NCBI GenBank assembly: GCA_024693285.1 | Contig: JAILLE010000020.1 | Span: 1 to 64,000, forward strand | Reading direction: 5' to 3' | From: Bacteroidales bacterium | GTDB lineage: Bacteria > Bacteroidota > Bacteroidia > Bacteroidales > UBA932 | Length of the DNA stretch: 64,000 bases | Part shown: positions 1 to 7,134 of the stretch, piece by piece | Layout of the letters: each line of letters starts with the position of its first letter | Numbering within the stretch: position 1 is the first letter of the stretch | Position numbers and translations under genes: made by a program | The notes under the pieces: generated by a model | Told to the model about the DNA's origin: nothing | Database searches by the model: none | Seen by the model: only the letters and a program-made list of their open reading frames with translations

Positions 1-159
1 CTCGGCCGTGCCGTTGAACATTATGTCAGTAATCTTGAATCCAAGGACTTCATCAGCCCTGTCCAGCAGCTCTTTACCCCTAACTCCGCTATCGTAGAGA
101 TCCTTGGCCATCCCGGGGAACTGCGACCCTTGGCCGGGAAATACATACGCTCTTTTCAT
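1..159 (-). CDS. fabD: Malonyl-CoA:ACP transacylase FabD, N-terminal part
   Basis: Only the first 53 codons are in the window; the rest lies beyond base 1. The reverse-strand reading begins MKRAYVFPGQGSQFPGMAKD, the characteristic FabD opening, where the FPGQGSQ segment forms part of the acyltransferase active-site region. FabD moves malonyl groups from CoA to acyl carrier protein in cytoplasmic fatty acid synthesis. The start ATG (157-159) is well fixed by family alignment. The catalytic GHSLG serine would lie outside the window. A TAnnTTTG-type box on the same strand ends only 6 bases before the ATG, which is oddly close. Confidence 0.88.
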   Translation of the reverse strand, partial: MKRAYVFPGQGSQFPGMAKDLYDSGVRGKELLDRADEVLGFKITDIMFNGTAE

Positions 160-228
160 ATCTGACAAAAATACGATTTATTCTTTTAATATCCGAGAAG
201 AATAATTCCTATTTTAATTACATTTTAG

Positions 229-236
229 TATTTTTG
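229..236 (+). promoter_or_regulatory. Bacteroidetes -7 box for tRNA-Arg
   Basis: TATTTTTG fits the TAnnTTTG -7 consensus of the primary sigma factor of Bacteroidetes and lies 28 bases before the tRNA. No clear TTTG -33 element is visible 19-21 bases upstream, so only the -7 half is supported. Confidence 0.5.
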
Positions 237-264
237 CAGCCGATTTCCGAAAAGGAACGGATTT

Positions 265-336
265 GCCCCCATAGTTTAATGGATAGAATTTAGGATTCCG
301 GTTCCTACGATAGGCGTTCGATTCGCCTTGGGGGTA
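265..336 (+). tRNA. tRNA-Arg (anticodon CCG)
   Basis: A full cloverleaf folds from 72 bases. The acceptor arms are GCCCCCA and TGGGGGT (first pair G-U), the anticodon stem is TAGGA/TCCTA around loop TTCCGGT, giving anticodon CCG for Arg codon CGG, and the T arm is AGGCG-TTCGATT-CGCCT. The discriminator base is A336. No CCA follows, so it must be added by the CCA-adding enzyme. A strong hairpin begins at the next base. Confidence 0.93.
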
Positions 337-380
337 CGAGAAGAGGCCACGTGAAGACGTGGCCTCTTCTCGTGCCTTTT
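337..380 (+). terminator. Intrinsic terminator of tRNA-Arg
   Basis: A perfect 16-bp stem (arms 337-352 and 357-372) closes a GAAG tetraloop and is followed by TGCCTTTTATTT. It starts directly after the tRNA discriminator base, so it may also define the 3' trailer for tRNA processing. The U tract is short and interrupted, but the stem is exceptionally stable. Being a near-perfect palindrome, it could also act on the other strand. Confidence 0.75.
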
Positions 381-456
381 ATTTGCCGGGGGGCGTACCC
401 CCCGGTCCCCCTGAACTCGCCGGAGGCTCGGAACGTGGCCTCTTCTCGTGCCTTTT
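357..456 (+). repeat. 24-base direct repeat of the terminator arm flanking a GC-rich hairpin
   Basis: The 24 bases at 357-380 (ACGTGGCCTCTTCTCG then TGCCTTTT) recur exactly at 433-456, a 76-base period. Between them lies a second palindrome, CCGGGGGG-CGTA-CCCCCCGG, at 386-405. The second repeat ends 7 bases before the stop codon of the S9 peptidase gene that comes in from the right. The unit looks like a terminator plus spacer that was partly duplicated. Confidence 0.8.
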
Positions 457-463
457 GAGCTTC

Positions 464-2707
464 TTATTTGCACCAGCGCTCCAGCCAGTCGAAGTAGCTC
501 CTGTGCCAGAACAGCGCGTTCTGGGGCTGAAGGATCCAGTGGTTCTCTTCCGGGAACACGATGAGTTTCGAAGGGACTCCCATCATCTGGGCTGTGTTGA
601 AGGCGGCCATTCCCTGGTCGTAAGGGATACGGAAGTCCTTCATGCCGTGGATGCACAGAATAGGAGTGTGCCACTTTGTGACATTCGCGGCGGGGGAGTT
701 GGAGTAGTGTCTCTTGGCCTTGGGAGCGTCGCTCCACGGCGAGCCAGCCTGCATCATGCCTCCGAAGGTCTTTCCGTCGCCCTTTGGACCAATTTCTCCA
801 GGATTGTAGGAATATTCAGTCAATCCGCCGTTATCCCAGTTCGGGAACCACATCTCCTCGGTCTCGTAGTAGAGATATCTCTCGTCAAAAATACCGGCGT
901 GGGCGATGAAGCAGTCGTAGGTGTCACCGTGGACTCCGGCAAGGTAGTAAACACTGTAACCGCCATAGGATGCCCCGCATCCGGCTAGCTTACCTACATA
1001 AGGTTCTTTCTTCAGCTCATTGGCGGCGCGGAGGTAGTCCTGCATGTTGAGGCCGATATAGTCACCGCTGATCTCCTCGCACCATTCCGGTCCGAAGGCC
1101 GTTGTGCCGCGTCGGTTAGGCAGGATGACTATATAGCCCTGAGAGGCCATCAGACGATAGTTCCAGCGGTAACTCCATCCCTGACTGAGAGTTCCTTGAG
1201 GTCCGCCAAGGAATATCTCTATCGCCGGGTAGACCTTTGTCGAGTCAAACTTGGGAGGGTAAAGGACCCAGGTGAGCATCTTCTTCCCGTCGACGGTATT
1301 GATCCAGCGTTCCTCGATGTTGCAAGCTTCCAGTTGTCCGAGAATATGGCCGTTCTCATCCGAAATCCTGCTGAATGAGCCGTCCTCCTCATTGACTGCC
1401 ACAAGCTCGGTAGGGAACTCCATTGAAGTGTAGCTTGTCAAAAGGGTACCGTCCACGACAGCGAAAGGAGATCCGAAATCGTACCAAGCGTCGTCCGGAG
1501 TGATCCTGACCAGGTCAGCGGTCGCGGCGTCAATCTTGTAGATGGCCTTAAGTCCTTCTGTCAGAGCTGAGAAATAGATGGATTTCGAGTCGGCGGACCA
1601 CACCGGGCTCTCCACATTATAATTGAATCCGGTGGTCAGTTTACGAATATCCGAGACCTTGATCGCGGACTGGCCGGATCCAGCGTCGACAGTGGCGACA
1701 AACAGGTGGGTCTGGTCAGCCTCATAACCGTTCCTGGCCATGCTGATCCATGCGACATGAGCCCCGTCGGGACTCCAGACCGGATCCGTATCGTAGCCTC
1801 CACCCATGGGAACCCGCACAGTCTCACCTGTGACAATATTATAGATATAGATCTCAGTATCTGTTGAGAAGGCATATTCCTTCCCGGTATCGGTTTTCTT
1901 GCATGAATATGCCAGCTTTGTCCCGTCAGGACTCCATGCGAGCTGCTCCAAGCCTCCGTACGGCTCAAGCGGGAACTCATATTTCCCGGCGCCGTCATCA
2001 AGGATATTGAGCGAGTTCTCCGCCGAGACCATCTGGCCATCAACAAGCGGGGCGACATAAGCCTGGGGACGCTCAGTTGTCCAATGGTCCCAATGCCTGT
2101 ACATCAAATCCTCGGTGACATAGGCTTTGGCCTTGTCCAATGCCGGGTCGAAGTCCTTAGGGGTCTTGACATTACCGGGAACCTCACTGGAGTAGACGAC
2201 CTGAGCCTGGTCGGGACTCAATGAGAACTCTCCGATGCCAGCTTCCACATCGCTCAACTTGACCCTCTCGCCAAGTGAAGGATTGCCTCCGGCCACATTG
2301 AACGCGGCCTTCCATATCTGACCTCCCTGAGCGAAAAATATATGCTTCCCATCCAGGCTCCAGCGGGCGTTGGAAACACTCTTCCCGTCTTTGGTCAGCT
2401 GGATTTTGTCTCCAAAGGAAAGACCATCATCACCTTTGGTCACCTCCTGGACGAACAGGTTCCTGCAGGAACGGTTCTCCTCGATGGAAGTGTAGCTGAC
2501 TCCATAAAGGATCCAACGGCCGTCAGGAGAGAGTTGGGGATCTGACAACCTGCCGAAAGACAGCAGGGTCTCAGGGGTCATGATACCGTTCTCGATTTTG
2601 ATGTCGGACGGAGCGATGTAGCCGGCACCCGTCTCCGGTTTCTGATTGGTACAACCCATAATCATCACAGTTGCCGCTAATGCGATAGCGAGTTTTCTTG
2701 TATTCAT
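464..2707 (-). CDS. S9-family (prolyl oligopeptidase-type) peptidase, exported lipoprotein
   Basis: This is a serine peptidase with an N-terminal beta-propeller and a C-terminal alpha/beta-hydrolase domain, as in dipeptidyl/acylaminoacyl peptidases. Propeller repeats of the form SPDGxxxxY are visible (SPDGRWILY, SPDGTKLAYS, SPDGAHVAWIS). The catalytic triad is readable: Ser580 in GASYGG, Asp691 in HGMKDFR and His723 in EENHWI. The ATG at 2707 is chosen because it gives a compact signal peptide with lipobox MIMGC; an upstream TTG at 2734 would overlap the WYL gene and give an unnaturally long N-region. It follows the WYL regulator by 4 bases, so the two are probably co-transcribed. Likely role: peptide turnover in the periplasm or at the surface. 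Confidence 0.9.
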   Translation of the reverse strand: MNTRKLAIALAATVMIMGCTNQKPETGAGYIAPSDIKIENGIMTPETLLSFGRLSDPQLSPDGRWILYGVSYTSIEENRSCRNLFVQEVTKGDDGLSFGDKIQLTKDGKSVSNARWSLDGKHIFFAQGGQIWKAAFNVAGGNPSLGERVKLSDVEAGIGEFSLSPDQAQVVYSSEVPGNVKTPKDFDPALDKAKAYVTEDLMYRHWDHWTTERPQAYVAPLVDGQMVSAENSLNILDDGAGKYEFPLEPYGGLEQLAWSPDGTKLAYSCKKTDTGKEYAFSTDTEIYIYNIVTGETVRVPMGGGYDTDPVWSPDGAHVAWISMARNGYEADQTHLFVATVDAGSGQSAIKVSDIRKLTTGFNYNVESPVWSADSKSIYFSALTEGLKAIYKIDAATADLVRITPDDAWYDFGSPFAVVDGTLLTSYTSMEFPTELVAVNEEDGSFSRISDENGHILGQLEACNIEERWINTVDGKKMLTWVLYPPKFDSTKVYPAIEIFLGGPQGTLSQGWSYRWNYRLMASQGYIVILPNRRGTTAFGPEWCEEISGDYIGLNMQDYLRAANELKKEPYVGKLAGCGASYGGYSVYYLAGVHGDTYDCFIAHAGIFDERYLYYETEEMWFPNWDNGGLTEYSYNPGEIGPKGDGKTFGGMMQAGSPWSDAPKAKRHYSNSPAANVTKWHTPILCIHGMKDFRIPYDQGMAAFNTAQMMGVPSKLIVFPEENHWILQPQNALFWHRSYFDWLERWCK

Positions 2708-2711
2708 AATG

Positions 2712-3659
2712 TTATTGATATTGTTCATAACCAATTGTCAATAAGTTCTTTACGGCTGTTTTTACATCTTCCGGCTCCAGTACCACAACCCTCCCGGAAC
2801 GACGGCAGAACTCCATGAGGAGATTCTCGTCGGGGATGAGCCTGATTCTGAAGACACTGCCTTCTCCAGCGGAGGAACTCTCCTCAACCTGGCTGCTATG
2901 GATAGGCAGGTCCCGGAGATATCTTGTTTCTTCTTCGGTGGCCTTGAATCTCACAGTCACGCTCTTCTGTCCCTCTTTAGGGAAGAACACTCCGAAACTC
3001 TCGCTGAAGAGATTCTCGACATCGAAACCCTTCGGCATTTTGAAAGATGTCTCTGTCTCTGAGAGTGACTGGATCCTGTCCAAACCATATACTCTCCAAG
3101 CCCTCATGTCATTGTTCCTCAACTCTGTCCCGTCGATAAGTGCCCTCTCATGGCAAAAGCCTATCAGGTACCATCTGCGCTCGTGTTCCTTGACCGCAAA
3201 TGGTTGTACATGAAGAGTTTCCGATGTTGAGGAAGTGTATTTCCCGTAGACGATCTCAAGCTCCATCCCGTCCTCCATGGCCTGCATGATCGGGGTCAGG
3301 AACTTGCGACCCGAAGGTATTTCCTCGACTCCGACTCTCCCGCTCAGACGTTCCTTGCCAAGGGTCAGCAAATTATTGACAGTGAACGTGTCGATAAGCC
3401 AGCTGACACTCTTGTTCTTGTCGAGGGCCTCGTCGCTGTAGTGTATGGAATATCGGTTAGTGCCTCTGTCGCACTCGATATCTATTCCGAAAATGTCCAG
3501 GATAGCGATCCTATGGTTGTTGAAAGTCCTTCTGGAATATGGTTGGCCATAATGTCTCTCGTACTTGTCGGACAATTCCATAAGCGTCAGGCCCCTTTCC
3601 CCGGTGGAGGATAGGGTTTGTATAAGCCAGATGTATTTTCCAATTAGTTCAGAGACCAT
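2712..3659 (-). CDS. WYL-domain transcriptional regulator
   Basis: This is a cytoplasmic regulator of about 315 residues with an N-terminal helix-turn-helix-like region (ELSDKYERHYGQPYSRRTFN) and a WYL domain near the middle (FAVKEHERRWYLIGFC), followed by the usual C-terminal extension. WYL proteins bind ligands or nucleic acid ends and control stress or accessory genes; the target here is unknown. The ATG at 3659 is preferred over a GTG at 3686 because a TAnnTTTG box on this strand (3689-3696) would place the transcription start downstream of the GTG. It lies head-to-head with tsaD and directly upstream of the S9 peptidase. Confidence 0.85.
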   Translation of the reverse strand: MVSELIGKYIWLIQTLSSTGERGLTLMELSDKYERHYGQPYSRRTFNNHRIAILDIFGIDIECDRGTNRYSIHYSDEALDKNKSVSWLIDTFTVNNLLTLGKERLSGRVGVEEIPSGRKFLTPIMQAMEDGMELEIVYGKYTSSTSETLHVQPFAVKEHERRWYLIGFCHERALIDGTELRNNDMRAWRVYGLDRIQSLSETETSFKMPKGFDVENLFSESFGVFFPKEGQKSVTVRFKATEEETRYLRDLPIHSSQVEESSSAGEGSVFRIRLIPDENLLMEFCRRSGRVVVLEPEDVKTAVKNLLTIGYEQYQ

Positions 3660-3688
3660 TCGTGCTGGTGTGCTTTTTCGAGGCACAT

Positions 3689-3738
3689 CAAAGATAGCAA
3701 ACTATTGTCTTATGAAAAAATAAAAATGATTATCTTTG
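3689..3738. promoter_or_regulatory. Divergent -7 boxes between the WYL gene and tsaD
   Basis: TATCTTTG occurs on the minus strand at 3689-3696, facing the WYL gene, and on the plus strand at 3731-3738, facing tsaD. Both match TAnnTTTG exactly. For tsaD a TTG lies at 3705-3707, 23 bases upstream of the box, slightly wider than the usual spacing. No clear -33 element is seen for the minus promoter. Confidence 0.55.
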
Positions 3739-3768
3739 TATTCTATTAGTGAATAGTCTTTGAATATC

Positions 3769-4791
3769 ATGGCGGATTACATCCTGGGAATCGAATCGAG
3801 TTGTGACGACACTTCCGCGGCTGTGTTGAGGGACGGGTTTCTCCTATCCAATGTCATCGCCAGCCAGCAAGTCCACAAGGATTTCGGAGGGGTTGTCCCC
3901 GAACTTGCCTCACGTGCGCATGAGCAGAATATTGTTCCGGTAGTGAGCCAAGCCCTCGACAAGGCCGGTATAAAGGCTTCCGACCTTACCGCTATCGCTT
4001 TCACCAGAGGCCCTGGACTGCTGGGCTCGCTTCTTGTGGGCACCTCTTTCGCCAAAGCCATGGGCATCGCCCTTGATATTCCCATAATCATGGTCAACCA
4101 CCTCCAGGGACACATCCTGGCCGGTTTTGTGGATCAGGAAGGCAAGGAGAACCGTCATCCGGCTTTCCCTTATCTTTGCCTTCTGGTCTCCGGTGGCAAT
4201 TCCCAAATTGTGAGAGTTGACAGCCCGATTGAATACACTATACTCGGACAGACCATTGATGACGCGGTAGGGGAGGCGTTCGACAAGTGCTCAAAGATGA
4301 TGGGACTTGGCTATCCCGGCGGCCCTATTATCGACCGTCTCGCCAAAGAGGGGGACCCGAAGCGCTTCCAGTTCGCCAAGCCTCAGATTCCCGGCCTGGA
4401 TTACAGCTTCAGTGGGGTCAAGACCTCCCTACTGTATTTCGTCAGGGATGAGATGGCCAAAGACCCAGAGTTCATCGAGAAGAACAAGGAAGATCTTTGC
4501 GCCAGTTTCCAGAAGACTTTGATTGACATTCTGATGGTCAAATTAGTCAAGGCCGCTCGCCAGACAGGAATCAAAGAAATAACGATTGGAGGAGGAGTCT
4601 CGGCCAATAGCGGGCTCAGGGCCCGTATCGAGGCTGAAGGGAAAAAGAGGGGATGGAACACCTATCTCCCTGAGTTCAAATTCACTACAGACAACGCCGC
4701 GATGATCGCAGTCGCCGGATGGTTCCGTTACAAGGCGGGGGAGAGAACCCCCTTGGATGTGGCTCCGGTCTCCAGAATAGCTGATTATTAA
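3769..4791 (+). CDS. tsaD: tRNA N6-adenosine threonylcarbamoyltransferase TsaD
   Basis: TsaD transfers the threonylcarbamoyl group from TC-AMP to A37 of ANN-decoding tRNAs, acting with TsaB and TsaE in the cytoplasm. The opening MADYILGIESSCDDTSAAVL is diagnostic, as are the metal-binding histidines His111 and His115 in NHLQGH, the SGGNSQIV nucleotide-site segment, and TTDNAAMIA near the C-terminus with the last metal ligand Asp. Length (340 residues) matches the family. The ATG at 3769 is chosen over a TTG at 3760 by alignment. It is followed after 11 bases by the flavoprotein gene. Confidence 0.96.
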   Translation: MADYILGIESSCDDTSAAVLRDGFLLSNVIASQQVHKDFGGVVPELASRAHEQNIVPVVSQALDKAGIKASDLTAIAFTRGPGLLGSLLVGTSFAKAMGIALDIPIIMVNHLQGHILAGFVDQEGKENRHPAFPYLCLLVSGGNSQIVRVDSPIEYTILGQTIDDAVGEAFDKCSKMMGLGYPGGPIIDRLAKEGDPKRFQFAKPQIPGLDYSFSGVKTSLLYFVRDEMAKDPEFIEKNKEDLCASFQKTLIDILMVKLVKAARQTGIKEITIGGGVSANSGLRARIEAEGKKRGWNTYLPEFKFTTDNAAMIAVAGWFRYKAGERTPLDVAPVSRIADY

Positions 4792-4802
4792 CAAGATATA
4801 TA

Positions 4803-6458
4803 ATGATTGAGTTTGAGATGACAGGCCGTGTGGGCCGTGACCTGAGACCTGATGATGTCAGGATAGTGGCTGCCAGGGAGATGAATCTCCGGAGCAACGC
4901 CGTGATCAATGTGATTGATCCCACCAAGTCCTACCAGCCTACTTTCCCTAACGCCGCTGCGACCTGTGTGATCGCCCGCCGTTCCATTGATGCCAGAAAT
5001 GATGTTATATACAGGTATAAGATAGAAGGCTATAACCATAGGTTCGAGTCTTATGTGCCTTACGAAGTAGCTGAGTACAAGGATGTTACCGAGGCTGAGC
5101 CGGTTATTGTTATTGGTGCTGGCCCGGCCGGGCTGTTCGCCGCCCTCAAATTGCTCACCTTGGGCCTCAAACCTGTGATCCTCGAAAGGGGAAAGAACGT
5201 GCGTGACCGAAAGTTTGACATGGCCAAGCTCACTCGTGAGGGAGTTCTGGATCCAGACTCCAATTATTGTTATGGAGAGGGCGGAGCCGGGGCTTTCTCG
5301 GATGGCAAGCTCTACACAAGGTCGTCCAAGAGGGGAGACATCAGGGAAGTCCTCCAGCAGTTCGTGAACTTCGGCGCGAACCCCCAGATCCTGGTCGATG
5401 CCCATCCTCATATCGGTTCTGACCGCCTTCCCAAGATAGTGGAAAGCATCAGGACGACTATTGAGTCGAGAGGTGGTGAGTATCATTTCGGGACAAAGGT
5501 GACTGATATTTCAAGGAAAAAGGATGGGACTATCGAGGTGAAGGCCCTTGATAGCGAACACCCGACCAAGACAACGGGTAAACCTAAGGCCGTGAAGTAT
5601 TCGGCTAAGAAAGTGATTCTCGCGACCGGCCATTCGGCGAAGGATATTTATGAGATGCTACAGAGTAAGGGCTGCCTTCTCGAGGCAAAGGGTTTCGCGA
5701 TGGGAGTCCGTGTGGAACATCCTCAGCCTCTGATCAATGAGGCCCGCTACCATGGACAGTGGGAGCCGGGAATGCCTGCCGCGGAGTACTCTTTCACCCA
5801 GCAAGTCGATGAGCGGGGAGTGTTCTCTTTCTGCATGTGTCCCGGAGGTGTGCTGGTACCTTCAGCCACTGAGCCTGAGACCATTGTCATGAACGGAATG
5901 TCCAATTCTGCCCGCAGCGGCAAATTCGCCAATGCCGGTGTGGTCGTCCAGATCAATCCGGAGGATGTGCCGGAGGAGTATTCAGAGGCGGGTGCTTTCA
6001 AGGGATTGGAATTCCAGAAAGCTGTCGAGAGGAAGATGTGGGAATATGCCCACACTCGTTCGGATAATCCGATGGCCGCTCCAGCTCAGAGGATGATCGA
6101 TTTCTGCAATGAGGTTGTGTCTTCCGACCTTCCGGAGACTTCCTATAAGCCCGGTGTGGTTCCAGCCCCGCTGCACAACCTGCTTCCGGAATTTATCTCC
6201 ACAAGACTCCAGAAGGCTTTCCCTGAGGTTAACAAGCATTCCATCAGAGGTTACTTCACCAATGACGCATTACTTGTCGGGGTCGAATCCAGGACTTCTT
6301 CTCCGGTTCGTATCTCCAGGGATCCGGAAACGCTTGAGTCTGAGGCTTTCCCAGGCTTGCTTCCTTGCGGGGAAGGTGCGGGTTATTCAGGAGGGATAGT
6401 CTCCTCAGCTATTGACGGCATCAATTGCGCGCTCGCCGCAGCCCGTTCGTTTATTTAG
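4803..6458 (+). CDS. FAD-dependent dehydrogenase-like protein (COG2509 type)
   Basis: This is a 551-residue cytoplasmic flavoprotein. An N-terminal domain of about 90 residues, with no recognisable catalytic motif, precedes a Rossmann FAD-binding site at residues 101-125: VIVIGAGPAGLFAALK, with Gly105, Gly107 and Gly110, ending in the acidic ILERG. Further family signatures are GEGGAGAFSDGKLYTR and the C-terminal GEGAGYSGGIVSSAIDG. This arrangement is the COG2509 family, found in many bacteria; its substrate is unknown to me. It lies 11 bases after tsaD and 37 before the kinase-like gene, so the three may form one operon. Confidence 0.85.
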   Translation: MIEFEMTGRVGRDLRPDDVRIVAAREMNLRSNAVINVIDPTKSYQPTFPNAAATCVIARRSIDARNDVIYRYKIEGYNHRFESYVPYEVAEYKDVTEAEPVIVIGAGPAGLFAALKLLTLGLKPVILERGKNVRDRKFDMAKLTREGVLDPDSNYCYGEGGAGAFSDGKLYTRSSKRGDIREVLQQFVNFGANPQILVDAHPHIGSDRLPKIVESIRTTIESRGGEYHFGTKVTDISRKKDGTIEVKALDSEHPTKTTGKPKAVKYSAKKVILATGHSAKDIYEMLQSKGCLLEAKGFAMGVRVEHPQPLINEARYHGQWEPGMPAAEYSFTQQVDERGVFSFCMCPGGVLVPSATEPETIVMNGMSNSARSGKFANAGVVVQINPEDVPEEYSEAGAFKGLEFQKAVERKMWEYAHTRSDNPMAAPAQRMIDFCNEVVSSDLPETSYKPGVVPAPLHNLLPEFISTRLQKAFPEVNKHSIRGYFTNDALLVGVESRTSSPVRISRDPETLESEAFPGLLPCGEGAGYSGGIVSSAIDGINCALAAARSFI

Positions 6459-6495
6459 TGTTTTTTTATATATTTGGGTCGTAAAACTTGACACG

Positions 6496-7134
6496 ATGAA
6501 CACCAAAGAGATATTTGTGATCACCATCAGCCGTGAAGTCGGTTCCGGTGGAAGAACTGTCGGAAGGAAACTCGCCGAGAAGCTTGGCGTGCGTTACTGC
6601 GATAAACAGTTGATTAAGAAGCTGACCGAGATGTTCGGGCTCAACACTTCCGAGATTGAGGCTATCAAAGGAAGGAAGAAGGGCTGGCTCGAAGATTTAT
6701 TCTCCAGGATCACTCCCGAGTTCGGTTCCGAGATGTTCATCCCGAAAGGGGTCGAGTATGCTCCGGAAGTGACTTCAAATGAGATATTCAATTATGAGAG
6801 CCAAGTCCTTCAGTCGCTTGCCGAGGAGTCGTCATGCGTGATTGCCGGAAGGTCAGGTTTCTTTGTGCTCAAAGACCATCCCAACAAGTTGGATGTGTTC
6901 ATCCACGCTTCCAAGCCCACCCGCGTCGCGAGGATTATGCGTAAGCAGGAACTCTCTGAAAAAGAGGCGGAAGAGGTGATTTGCCGTGTCGACGAGGCCA
7001 GGGAGAATTACATCCAGAAATATGCTTCCACAAGCCGTTATGACTTGCGGAATTACGACATTGTTCTGAATATGGACTATCTAACGGAAGATGAGGCTGT
7101 TGAGGTTATCTTGAAGGCTATTGGCCAGGATTGA
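6496..7134 (+). CDS. Cytidylate kinase-like family protein
   Basis: This 212-residue protein begins with a P-loop-like segment, ISREVGSGGRTVGRKLAEKL, seen in the Cytidylate_kin2 / AAK_26 family, followed by VRYCDKQLIKKL and an internal CVIAGRSGFFVL segment. It is probably a nucleoside-monophosphate kinase-like enzyme, but proteins of this family are paralogues of the true Cmk and their substrate is often unproven. The ATG at 6496 matches the conserved start; a reading extended upstream would overlap the flavoprotein. Its stop overlaps the stop of the convergent GH78 gene by 17 bases. Confidence 0.82.
   Translation: MNTKEIFVITISREVGSGGRTVGRKLAEKLGVRYCDKQLIKKLTEMFGLNTSEIEAIKGRKKGWLEDLFSRITPEFGSEMFIPKGVEYAPEVTSNEIFNYESQVLQSLAEESSCVIAGRSGFFVLKDHPNKLDVFIHASKPTRVARIMRKQELSEKEAEEVICRVDEARENYIQKYASTSRYDLRNYDIVLNMDYLTEDEAVEVILKAIGQD

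Noticed and set aside
359..988. Plus-strand frame through the terminator repeat and the end of the S9 peptidase gene
   Set aside because: It crosses the tRNA terminator and opposes the catalytic domain of the peptidase, whose triad is intact.
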